Shown here: one piece after another, positions 1 to 7,470 of the stretch
Position numbering within the stretch: position 1 is the first letter of the stretch
Layout of the letters: the number at the start of each line of letters is the position of its first letter
Position numbers and translations under genes: made by a program
Notes under the pieces: generated by a model
What the model saw: only the letters and a program-made list of their open reading frames with translations
What the model was told of the DNA's origin: nothing
Database searches by the model: none
NCBI RefSeq assembly: GCF_014982785.1
Contig: NZ_JADCKB010000005.1
Span: 1 to 64,000 of the forward strand
From: Ructibacterium gallinarum
Lineage (GTDB): Bacteria > Bacillota > Clostridia > Monoglobales > Monoglobaceae
Direction: 5' to 3'
DNA length: 64,000 nucleotides

Positions 1-12
1 ATACTCATCTTA

Positions 13-83
13 GAGTTCCTCCCTTAGTGGATTTCTTTTTATTAGGGCTTTGACCCTGTGTTACATTCTAAGGGAGTGAACTC
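13..83. terminator. Inverted repeat, possible terminator beyond tadC
   Basis: A 15-16 bp inverted repeat, with arms at 13-27 and 68-83 and one bulged base, encloses a smaller AGGG/CCCT hairpin (about 44-57). It lies about 50 bp downstream of the tadC-like stop. The plus-strand copy ends in a T-run (84-89); the minus-strand copy has no good T-run. It may terminate a plus-strand transcript from outside the window, or be a processing hairpin within the Tad mRNA. Confidence 0.35.
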
Positions 84-130
84 CTTTTTGTCAAACCTCA
101 TTTTTGTTACTTAACAGGAATGCTCCTTTC

Positions 131-1003
131 TCACATAATCCCGCCAAGAGAACGGAACAAATGCATCCCAATGACATAAAAAAGAGTAATAACTGCTAAT
201 AATACAATCGGTATAATGAGCATCTTCACCCTTCCCGGACGCTTATTCAATTCTCTCTGCATGGTTTCTTTCGCCAACAGTCCCATGTCTGAAATCAAGT
301 AATTCAATGTAGAATCCTGATTGTCTCCCCGGCTGACGGCAATCAGAGCCTTGGTCAGCCTTGAGATGTAAGCATTACCGACGCGTTTATCAAAAGCAAG
401 CATTGCAGCCTCATAATTGCCGGACTTCAGATCCATAATCAGAACCTCAATATCATATTTCAGCCCCTCTCCGGCAATTGTCTGATACGTCTCAAGCAGT
501 TTAATCACATCTTTTTCCGTCTTGAGTCCCTGCACGATTGCTCTGACAAACTTTGGAAGTTCCGACTCAATCAGCCGATCCTTCTCCTTTAACCGGTCGC
601 TAACCTCTCCGTTAAAATGGAAATACACTACCGCAGCCAACACTGCGGCAAGCGGCAGCATATTGCGCATCGTGACGGAGAGCAGAAACACTGAAAGAAC
701 AAGCGCGCTGCCGGCCATAAGATACGACCGTGCGACATATTCCTTCGGCGTCAATGGAATCCCTGCTCTTGCAAGCTGCAACTCCATCCTTTTTTCCTTA
801 AAGTCAGTCATTCTGACTATCGGCGCTAAAATTTTGACAAACGGAGCAATAAAGTATGCATTTACGAAGTGCATGGGCGAAAACTGCTTATGCGCTGCAA
901 TCCTTATTCCTCTGCTCGTACTTGCCGGCGGCAATCCCAAAAGCTGTGACGTCACAGCAAAAAAGCCACCGGTCAGCAATATAAAAATCAGAAAATATAC
1001 CAT
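131..1003 (-). CDS. TadC-like type II secretion F-domain membrane protein
   Basis: A 290-residue inner-membrane platform protein of a Tad/Flp-type system. Family members work with TadB and the CpaF ATPase to assemble or retract a pilus. There is a hydrophobic N-terminus (about 2-20), a paired membrane segment near 93-128, a cytoplasmic helical T2SSF domain (about 140-255) and a C-terminal membrane segment (about 260-282). The ATG follows a GGGGGTG ribosome site. It is the last Tad gene visible and follows the TadB-like gene by 11 bp. Pilin (Flp) and TadE-type genes are not in view and may lie beyond the left edge. The fold and gene order support the call; the exported substrate is unknown. 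Confidence 0.8.
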   Translation of the reverse strand: MVYFLIFILLTGGFFAVTSQLLGLPPASTSRGIRIAAHKQFSPMHFVNAYFIAPFVKILAPIVRMTDFKEKRMELQLARAGIPLTPKEYVARSYLMAGSALVLSVFLLSVTMRNMLPLAAVLAAVVYFHFNGEVSDRLKEKDRLIESELPKFVRAIVQGLKTEKDVIKLLETYQTIAGEGLKYDIEVLIMDLKSGNYEAAMLAFDKRVGNAYISRLTKALIAVSRGDNQDSTLNYLISDMGLLAKETMQRELNKRPGRVKMLIIPIVLLAVITLFYVIGMHLFRSLGGIM

Positions 1004-1014
1004 ATCTACACCCC

Positions 1015-1920
1015 CTACAGCGGCTTGTTGATTTTCAGAGTTATAAACGCAGATACAAGCGTCATAATAAGCATGAGCAAAATCAGTATTTTACCCGCTG
1101 CCGAGGTTGTCAAAATCTCAAACCACGCCTCATTGCTCCACCTAAGCAGAGGGATAATGGAAAATGACAGCAAGATTGCAGTAAAATAGTCTCTCCACAC
1201 CCTCATCATAACGGTATCGGCCTCAACCTGAAGCCGTTTCGCATCATTCATACTCTGTACAACAGCCGGAAGGATAAACCGGTAATCCCCTGACTTTTCC
1301 TGTGATAAAACAAGAATGTCAATCCATTCCGAAAAATACTTATTGTTTATTTTTAGCTCCAGCTTCCTCAGTGCACGCTTGATATTGGAATCTATCAGCG
1401 TTACGTCTGTCACAAACTCCGCAAACGGACGGTATATGTCTAACTTGTTCAGATTTTCATTGACCGCCGTGATGATGTCGTTGCATCCGAGATAGCTGTT
1501 GGTAATCAGGTTCATTGCGTTTTCCAGCAATTCGTCCTGATTCCTTTTATACCATCTTGACCGCACGCACAATATGATATATGGCACAGGAAGGAAAACA
1601 AATGCCGTTGCAAACGCAAGCATATTGCTTTGAAACAGATACTTTCCAAGCCCGAATCCGACAAACACGGCTGCCGCTACCATGAGCCAAAATAGATTCA
1701 TACGCAGCCCGCACATAGCCGCAACATTTTTTACCGATACATATATTTTTTCAGACAGCCTGAGCTTTGCATACTTTTCATCGACAGCTTTCTTTTTATC
1801 TTTTACCGCCGCCTTTGCGATGGATATTTTATTTTTCTTTCTCGGCAGCTGAATGCCGCATATAAAAAAAGCGCCCGAAACAAGGAGCGCGAATACCATA
1901 AGGCATATGAAATTTTGCAA
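1015..1920 (-). CDS. TadB-like type II secretion F-domain membrane protein
   Basis: A 301-residue partner of the TadC-like protein. It has an N-terminal membrane segment (about 3-22), a basic stretch, a pair of membrane segments (about 72-115), a soluble helical T2SSF domain (about 125-235) and C-terminal membrane segments (about 243-295). Known TadB/TadC pairs form the membrane platform on which the CpaF/TadA ATPase acts. The start is TTG with AGGTG seven bases upstream. It lies 11 bp after the ATPase gene in the same operon. The pair has the usual size and order for Clostridia Tad-like loci, but sequence conservation is weak, so the assignment rests on topology plus context. Confidence 0.78.
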   Translation of the reverse strand: MQNFICLMVFALLVSGAFFICGIQLPRKKNKISIAKAAVKDKKKAVDEKYAKLRLSEKIYVSVKNVAAMCGLRMNLFWLMVAAAVFVGFGLGKYLFQSNMLAFATAFVFLPVPYIILCVRSRWYKRNQDELLENAMNLITNSYLGCNDIITAVNENLNKLDIYRPFAEFVTDVTLIDSNIKRALRKLELKINNKYFSEWIDILVLSQEKSGDYRFILPAVVQSMNDAKRLQVEADTVMMRVWRDYFTAILLSFSIIPLLRWSNEAWFEILTTSAAGKILILLMLIMTLVSAFITLKINKPL

Positions 1921-1931
1921 TGATGTTCACC

Positions 1932-3308
1932 TCACATAAACCGCCTCAGCATTGCATCTGATGCGCCGCCATACTTCAATCTTGACAAAAGGGCACTTGA
2001 CATTTTATTTATCTGCTTATGTTCTCCGATCACCTTTGAGATACGTCCGTCGCTCTCATAGATGTTTTCTTTGATTTCGTATTGATACAAGGTCTGACCG
2101 ACGATTCTGCCGTCCTCTACTCGCATTCCTTCAAAAATTTCATCATAGATACGTCTGCCGTCCGGAAGTTGCCGCTTAAACAAAATCAACGGCATTGCCT
2201 CTAAAATAAACTCCATCAGCTTACTTTCCGATAATCCCACACCCGACGATACACACATTGATAAAATTCTGTTGTATGCGTCAATCGCCGAATTTGCATG
2301 AAGCGTGCTGATAATGGTATGGCCGGTGCGCCCTGCTTCCACCGCAGTCAGCGCTTCTTTACCTCGCATCTCTGCCGGGATAATGGCATACGGATGGAAC
2401 CGCAGCGCTTCTTTAAGCAAATCGTCCATTGTAATCGGATTTCCATTCTCTTTGGTTAGCGTCTGCACCACACGGTTTATCATTTTTCCGCTGCTGTCAA
2501 GCCTTGCGATATTCAATTCTCTGGTATCCTCAATGGTATAAATACGCTTGTCTTTATCCAGACAACCTATCAGATATCCCAAATCGGTCGTTTTTCCTGC
2601 TCCTGTAGAGCCGGCGATTGCAAGTGAAACACCGTTATTGACACACAATGAAAGAAAGTCCAGTTCTTCCTCTGTCGCACTGCCGTAAGCAATCATCAAT
2701 TCCCTCGTGATAACATTCTCCTTTTGTCGGCGAATCGACGCAACGCCGCCCGTTTTCTTGTCCACGCACGGCGGTATAATTGCAGAGATTCGGATTCCTT
2801 CCCCAATAAAGCTGTCCACCATCGGATTGGAGCCATCCACAATACTGCCGCCCAGCCATACCATCTTTTTAATCTTGTCCATACAGTCGTCCGGACTGAT
2901 AAAGGTGTCCTCCAGCATCATGATTCTATCAGGATATACCACTTCAATACAGTTCCACGCATTGATATTGATTTCTTCCACCGCTTCATCGGAAAGATAT
3001 TTTGTCAGCACGCCAAACCCCGCCATGTCCTCATAGATCTTATCCGCAAGCTCCCCTATGTTGGAAAACGTTTCCACCGATATTCTCTGCTGATTCAAAT
3101 ACCGCACAATCAGGTTTTTCAGTTTGTCCTTCGCCTCCTCGGAGTACAATACGTCAATCAGCTCTGCGGAATGGTTTTTTGAAATAATGTGCCTGATCAT
3201 ATCCAGCGCTTCCTTGTAGGTTCTTGCCGCACCTCTTACATTCGCAGCGGTTATTGTTCCTGTATTCACCTCGTAAATAAGGTCGTTAACATTAAATACA
3301 TCTACCAT
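1932..3308 (-). CDS. CpaF/TadA-type secretion ATPase
   Basis: A 458-residue hexameric secretion ATPase of the type II/IV superfamily, expected to power Tad pilus assembly at the cytoplasmic membrane. An N-terminal helical domain (about 1-100) precedes the catalytic part. Visible motifs are Walker A GSTGAGKTT (about 233-241), an acidic box IEDTREL (about 259-265), an atypical Walker B region IIPAEMRGKEA (about 309-319) and a His box with GRTGHT and STLHANS (about 326-340). The length matches the family. It is preceded by the CpaE-like gene (11 bp gap). Of the Tad proteins here this is the most securely identified. Confidence 0.92.
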   Translation of the reverse strand: MVDVFNVNDLIYEVNTGTITAANVRGAARTYKEALDMIRHIISKNHSAELIDVLYSEEAKDKLKNLIVRYLNQQRISVETFSNIGELADKIYEDMAGFGVLTKYLSDEAVEEININAWNCIEVVYPDRIMMLEDTFISPDDCMDKIKKMVWLGGSIVDGSNPMVDSFIGEGIRISAIIPPCVDKKTGGVASIRRQKENVITRELMIAYGSATEEELDFLSLCVNNGVSLAIAGSTGAGKTTDLGYLIGCLDKDKRIYTIEDTRELNIARLDSSGKMINRVVQTLTKENGNPITMDDLLKEALRFHPYAIIPAEMRGKEALTAVEAGRTGHTIISTLHANSAIDAYNRILSMCVSSGVGLSESKLMEFILEAMPLILFKRQLPDGRRIYDEIFEGMRVEDGRIVGQTLYQYEIKENIYESDGRISKVIGEHKQINKMSSALLSRLKYGGASDAMLRRFM

Positions 3309-3319
3309 CCTGCATCCTC

Positions 3320-4033
3320 CTACATCATAACCTGACTTGCAAGCTTCTGCATTGTCTTTTTGTAATCGCCCGGAACATTCGACGCCGACAAAAACGGTTT
3401 CCCCGCATTCTCAAGGATTCGTCCGTCTGCCACATACGGCAGTTCAAACGCAAATTTAACCCCGATGTTACTCATATAGGTCAGCTTATCGCAGGTCTTG
3501 TCATAACCGTTCAGCACATGAATCATTTTGCCACTCAAATTCAAAAGTCCGCTTGTATTTTCCATTGACGCCTGCCATAAACAATCCTTGGCTGACGCCC
3601 GATGCGCAACAACAATCCGATGAGACATTGTGAGTCCAATGCTTGAAATCGGATTATTCAATTCCTCGCTGCCGTCGATGATGATATAATCAAACCGCAT
3701 GGTTGCATCCTCAATCAACTCCTTTGCCGTCTCTCCTCTAACCGCAGTCAGCAGCATGGCGTCAAAACCATTCGGCACCGACAGAAAAAAGAGATTAGAC
3801 GCCGCAGTTTCAAACATATTCTTTGTATTACAGCCGTTGGCAATCGCACTGTAAATCCCTTTGTCGTTCTCCACCCGCTTTGCAAATATCCCTTGCAGTT
3901 CCCCGTAATACAATTTTGACGAGATAATGCCGACCATTAAATTCCGTGATGCCAGCGCAATCCCGAGATTGGAGGCAATAGTAGTTTTGCCGCTTCCGTT
4001 TGCACCCCAAACAGTTATAATTTTGGTGTTCAT
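3320..4033 (-). CDS. CpaE/ParA-like ATPase of the Tad operon
   Basis: A 237-residue P-loop protein with an intact Walker A at the extreme N-terminus (WGANGSGKTT, about 9-18) and a hydrophobic strand ending in DYIIIDGSEE (about 114-123), the likely Walker B/DxG region. It resembles the MinD/ParA-fold CpaE/TadZ proteins that position Tad machines. It lacks the N-terminal receiver-like domain of full CpaE. In this operon that domain sits in the neighbouring 366-residue protein, whose own P-loop is degenerate, so the two may act together. Its start overlaps the CpaB-like stop by 4 bp, indicating translational coupling. Confidence 0.72.
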   Translation of the reverse strand: MNTKIITVWGANGSGKTTIASNLGIALASRNLMVGIISSKLYYGELQGIFAKRVENDKGIYSAIANGCNTKNMFETAASNLFFLSVPNGFDAMLLTAVRGETAKELIEDATMRFDYIIIDGSEELNNPISSIGLTMSHRIVVAHRASAKDCLWQASMENTSGLLNLSGKMIHVLNGYDKTCDKLTYMSNIGVKFAFELPYVADGRILENAGKPFLSASNVPGDYKKTMQKLASQVMM

Positions 4034-4692
4034 TGCAATTGCCCCTTCCGTTCAAATACGGCGTGCAGCTTGCCGGAATACTCCGCTTCCACAAGCCGCT
4101 TTGCCTGCGTATCGTTTACGATAAGCGTTAGTGTAGCTGCAACCGTATCCGATTTTTCCTCTGCTGCATTTACCTCGGCAATATCCTGTGCAGCGTCATT
4201 TTCAATGCTGTACACCTCAATGTTTTTAAGCTCCTCATATACCATCGGAACATCATCTTTGTAGCAAATAAGCGAAATAACATCGCCCGCCTGCAAATGA
4301 TTCCCCACGCCTGCCGCAATGGACGGCAGCGTTACCGTAACCAGTTTCTGCCCGCTTGCCAATATTCCGTCAAGTTTTTCGTTTGCAGCATAATCAGACA
4401 GTTTGGATTTCACAATACAATCCTCTGGTGTAATTTCTGTTCTGGCGTATTTTCCGACAATGTCCTTTTTCTCTTTGACAACAGTTTCCGGCAAGCCAAA
4501 ACTGCCGACTTCAACCTCTGTCAGCATTGCCTCTTCAATTTTTGTCCCTGCGCTGACTGTACCGGATACTTTTATTACCCTTTCCGTACCGCCCTTACCC
4601 TGATACATCCCCGGCAAGACCGCAAATGCAAAAATGCCGGCAAGCAAAATGCAGCCGGCGCCTATCAGTATTTTGTTTTGTAAAAATTTCAT
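4030..4692 (-). CDS. CpaB/RcpC-like SAF-domain protein
   Basis: A 220-residue membrane-anchored protein: one N-terminal membrane segment (about 8-28) and an extracytoplasmic region with a SAF-type domain (about 40-105) and a second beta-rich part (about 110-215). CpaB/RcpC proteins are Tad components thought to bind peptidoglycan or stabilise the pilus channel. It overlaps the genes on both sides by 4 bp (ATGA type), so it is coupled to the TadZ-like and CpaE-like genes. In a Gram-positive cell without secretins it may act in the cell wall, which is inference. Confidence 0.72.
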   Translation of the reverse strand: MKFLQNKILIGAGCILLAGIFAFAVLPGMYQGKGGTERVIKVSGTVSAGTKIEEAMLTEVEVGSFGLPETVVKEKKDIVGKYARTEITPEDCIVKSKLSDYAANEKLDGILASGQKLVTVTLPSIAAGVGNHLQAGDVISLICYKDDVPMVYEELKNIEVYSIENDAAQDIAEVNAAEEKSDTVAATLTLIVNDTQAKRLVEAEYSGKLHAVFERKGQLQ

Positions 4693-5789
4693 CGTTCATC
4701 CTCCTTCAAAGCCAGCGTAATTTCGTTTATATAACCGTTTTCCCGATTCATAATATTGATTTCCGGATATTCTGACTGTAAGCTTCTTTCCTCTCCGTCA
4801 GTCATAAAAATATAAGAAGCGTCTATCATCTCTTTCCACTGTTCGTTTTTTAAGAAAAACTTCATTCTTCCTATCTGCCATATATCTGTAAAGCCAAAAA
4901 GAATTTTAAGACTGCACCTGTTAATCTCCCGAATGTACTCCGGAGGATATCCATAGCTAATTTGAAAAGCATCTCCTCGCGGCACAATGTCATACGGCGT
5001 TCCGAAATCTATTATTAGTATGTTCGCTTCTTGCTTGAACCGACTGAGTTCCCTTGCACCAATTCCAACTTCCACATTTTTTATATCAACCAGAGATAAC
5101 GCATCCGTTCCCGTCAAATCCGCAAGCTTTGTCACATACCCGTACAATGCAAAATATTCCGCAAGGCGGATAGCTGCCGTGGTTGCGCCTGCTCCATGCG
5201 CTGCGTTAAACAATCCAATTACATACCTGCCCGTCGGCGGTGAAAAGGCTCTTGGCGTCAGCGCGCTCTCTTTGGACTGCTCCTCCACGGCGCTTTCCGG
5301 CTCTTCCAATACTTTTTCCCTCTTTACGCTAAGCGGAAATCGCGGAATCTGTTTTATCTCTTTGAACTGCGTCTGTTTTTGAGAACTTTTTGCCTTTTGG
5401 CGCGGCAGCTTTCCCTGCTTTACAAGGTCAATCAACTCCTGTGTATCAAACCCGTTGTCGTCAAACAGCACATCAATGCGTTTATTCTCATACTCGGAAA
5501 ACTGCTCCGGCGGATATTGCTCCCTGTTACCATTTAAAATAAGAATCATCCGCATTTTACTCTCAAGGCTGCGGATTTCGGAAACAAGCTCCGGAAATAT
5601 CTCCATATTTACCGCCGCCGCTGCAACAAGTATCACATCGGTTATTTTGTACTGCTCCTGCACCCGCTCCAGCAGCTGTACGCTCGTACTACAGTTTTCA
5701 GCAATAAATTCCATGTCATTTTGCCTGAACACCTTTTTTAAAACGCTCTGAAGGTCAACCTCTCCAAACAGAGTCATAACACCAATCAA
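4689..5789 (-). CDS. TadZ/CpaE-like protein with degenerate P-loop
   Basis: A 366-residue protein with a receiver-like alpha/beta domain (about 1-125), a charged, probably flexible linker (about 126-185) and a ParA/MinD-like domain (about 188-366). This order is typical of CpaE/TadZ, which localise the Tad machine. The expected Walker A is replaced by NAAHGAGATT (about 195-204): both the signature lysine and the P-loop lysine are missing, so ATP hydrolysis is unlikely. It overlaps the toxin-like gene upstream and the CpaB-like gene downstream by 4 bp each. It could be a pseudo-ATPase scaffold paired with the intact 237-residue ATPase. Confidence 0.65.
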   Translation of the reverse strand: MIGVMTLFGEVDLQSVLKKVFRQNDMEFIAENCSTSVQLLERVQEQYKITDVILVAAAAVNMEIFPELVSEIRSLESKMRMILILNGNREQYPPEQFSEYENKRIDVLFDDNGFDTQELIDLVKQGKLPRQKAKSSQKQTQFKEIKQIPRFPLSVKREKVLEEPESAVEEQSKESALTPRAFSPPTGRYVIGLFNAAHGAGATTAAIRLAEYFALYGYVTKLADLTGTDALSLVDIKNVEVGIGARELSRFKQEANILIIDFGTPYDIVPRGDAFQISYGYPPEYIREINRCSLKILFGFTDIWQIGRMKFFLKNEQWKEMIDASYIFMTDGEERSLQSEYPEINIMNRENGYINEITLALKEDER

Positions 5790-6175
5790 TGCAACTTCAC
5801 CTCCGTCAGCTGTTCAAACGGCTCGGTCGATTCCTTATCCAGCTTTTCAATGAGCTTCAGCGAATACTCCAGCGCCCGCTCAGTATCCCGTTTATCTCTT
5901 TTAACAAAGGCATACAGCAGAATGATATTTTTATTTGCCTCACAGTAAATCATGCGGACCATTATCTTCTCAACCTTTAACCTTATTTCATATAGCCGCT
6001 TATACCTTTCTATTGAAAAATGCTTTACATGCGGCTCCTGCAGCAGATTGGTTTCATCTGCAAGCAGCCTGAGAATGTACGCCAGCTTTTTCTTTACCTT
6101 TACGCTTGCATTGCCAATAAACTCCGAAATGGGGATTTTCCCATCCTGGCCGTTATACATATAAATTTTTCTCAC
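5786..6175 (-). CDS. Gp49/HigB-like (DUF891) toxin-family protein
   Basis: A 129-residue basic protein of the phage Gp49-like/HigB-like group of the RelE/ParE superfamily. Seen in the sequence: an N-terminal strand with PISEF, a helical LLADETNLLQEPHVKHF stretch, then the RLYEIRLKVE, VRMIYCEA and LLYAFVKRDKRDT strands and loop typical of the family (about 58-105). Known members are ribosome-dependent mRNA interferases, normally followed by a HigA-type HTH antitoxin. Here the next gene, overlapping by 4 bp, is the TadZ-like gene and no antitoxin is visible. The start is GTG with GGGTG ten bases upstream. It is the first gene of the Tad operon. It may be a tamed toxin fold or an orphan. Confidence 0.7.
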   Translation of the reverse strand: MRKIYMYNGQDGKIPISEFIGNASVKVKKKLAYILRLLADETNLLQEPHVKHFSIERYKRLYEIRLKVEKIMVRMIYCEANKNIILLYAFVKRDKRDTERALEYSLKLIEKLDKESTEPFEQLTEVKLH

Positions 6176-6205
6176 AAGACATTGTCACCCTTTCGCAACA
6201 GAAAA

Positions 6206-6249
6206 AGCCTTGTCAGTCTATCTGACAAAGCTCCCGTATCGCTTGATAC
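6206..6249 (-). terminator. Leader hairpins with intrinsic terminator before the Tad operon
   Basis: Between promoter and first gene, the minus-strand transcript forms a GTATC/GATAC tetraloop hairpin (6236-6249). It then forms an 11-bp hairpin (6206-6232, one G-U pair) followed at once by five U (6201-6205). This has the form of an intrinsic terminator and would stop transcription about 25 nt before the GTG start. It implies attenuation or factor-dependent antitermination of the Tad operon. Confidence 0.6.
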
Positions 6250-6264
6250 AATTTTGATAATACC

Positions 6265-6292
6265 ATTATACAACTTAAAAAATATCCTTCAA
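6265..6292 (-). promoter_or_regulatory. Sigma-A-type promoter of the Tad operon
   Basis: On the minus strand TTGAAG (6287-6292) and TATAAT (6265-6270) are separated by 16 bp, upstream of the leader hairpin and the toxin-like gene. Transcription would begin near 6258, giving a leader of about 80 nt. No other comparable promoter is seen in this intergenic region. Confidence 0.6.
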
Positions 6293-6373
6293 ACCCCTAT
6301 ACAATTTCTTTTTTATATTATTTTTCAGGAAGTAAATGTAGAAATAATGTAAACAGAATATACAAAAAAATAA

Positions 6374-6398
6374 GGCGCACCCCAAAACGGAGCACGCC
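6374..6398 (-). terminator. Terminator after the MIF-like gene
   Basis: A 10-bp GC-rich stem with several G-U pairs in the minus-strand RNA and a short loop is followed by TTATTTTTTT. It lies 64 bp downstream of the MIF-like stop and separates that gene from the Tad promoter. Confidence 0.7.
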
Positions 6399-6461
6399 AG
6401 ATAAATCATTAAATATAATTAAACAAGTTTTCAGATTTTATATAAATCCCAGATTAACCAA

Positions 6462-6803
6462 TTAAAAGTTACTGCCATTCCATCCCCAATCGGATACAGG
6501 ATGATAAGACACATATATTGCATCGCCCGGTATACCGAGTTCCTTTGCATACAAATCGCAAATCTGCGCCGTCAGTTTATCATAATCCTCCGGGGCTGCG
6601 CTGCCGTACAAGCTAACTGAAACATATGCGCCTTTTTCTAACTTTTTCCCCGCCAGCCATAAATCATACTTGTCTTCTATTCCAACCATGAGATAAGTTT
6701 CCGTCTTATGCAGCGTTGTAATCGCTTTTCCAAGTTCTGCTTTTATCTTTTCTTTTTCCTTCTCCGTAACCGGCACTGTAATTTTTGAATCAATAAATGG
6801 CAT
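6462..6803 (-). CDS. MIF / phenylpyruvate tautomerase family protein
   Basis: A 113-residue homologue of macrophage migration inhibitory factor, a trimeric tautomerase fold. The catalytic Pro directly follows the initiator Met (MPFI). The body keeps the family pattern of two beta-alpha-beta units. The end, DWGWNGSNF, closely matches the GWNxSxF terminus of animal MIF. The MIF Cys-x-x-Cys oxidoreductase motif is absent. Length is as expected. A good GGGGGAG ribosome site precedes the ATG. It follows the broken RhuM gene, and a terminator lies downstream. It could be a metabolic tautomerase or act on a host; the sequence cannot decide. Confidence 0.85.
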   Translation of the reverse strand: MPFIDSKITVPVTEKEKEKIKAELGKAITTLHKTETYLMVGIEDKYDLWLAGKKLEKGAYVSVSLYGSAAPEDYDKLTAQICDLYAKELGIPGDAIYVSYHPVSDWGWNGSNF

Positions 6804-6824
6804 TCTATTCTCTCCCCCTAAATT

Positions 6825-7384
6825 TTATTTATCCAAACCAGCTTTATTCTCTAACATTTTAATCGTATCAAAATAGTCCTTCTCTACCTCGCTAAGCGTC
6901 TTTTCCTGATACTTTTTATATTCCGAAGCCGCCTTGTCTATCGCTTGCTTATGCGATACCTTTCCGGCTCCTTCCAGCAATTTCTCACCGCTCATCGTAA
7001 GTATTCTATCAAGATGTTGTGCCCAATCATGCATCGTCATTTGCGAATATACTCATTTAGCCTTTGTGTAGCCCATTGTCCGAATAGCATGCCGCGCAAT
7101 GGTTTCGCACAATATCTAACAGAAATAATAACGTCAAGGTTATAATAATCTATCTGATACGTCTTTCCATCTGCAGCAGTTGTTGCAAATTTCGCAACAA
7201 CTGCATTCCTTTGAAGTTCGCCCTCTGTAAAAATATTGCTAATGTGTCTTGAAATCGTAGATTTATTTCGTTCAAATAACTCTGCCATCTGATCAATGGT
7301 AAGCCATACCGATTCCTCATAAAAACAAACATCTACTTTTATTTGTTCGTCTTCCGTCTTAAAAATAATAATGTTATGATTCAT
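6825..7384 (-). pseudogene. RhuM-family gene broken by internal deletion and frameshift
   Basis: Two overlapping reading frames together make a shortened RhuM (virulence RhuM/Fic-associated) protein. The upstream piece (7037-7384, 115 residues) carries the N-terminal winged-helix-like region, with VWLTIDQMAELFERNKSTISRHI and the ATQRLNEYI motif. The downstream piece (6825-7040, 71 residues) starts abruptly at HDWAQHLDRIL and carries the usual C-terminal GKVSHKQAIDKA and EVEKDYF motifs. About half of a normal RhuM protein (over 300 residues), the central domain, is missing, and the two parts are in different frames. The usual function of RhuM is unclear. This copy is a decayed accessory gene. 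Confidence 0.8.
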
Positions 7385-7470
7385 AACGTATTCTCCAAAT
7401 TTCCTTCTTACTTTCCAATATAATTTATACTTTAAATTATATCATACTCCCTAAAACAAATCAACTTCCC

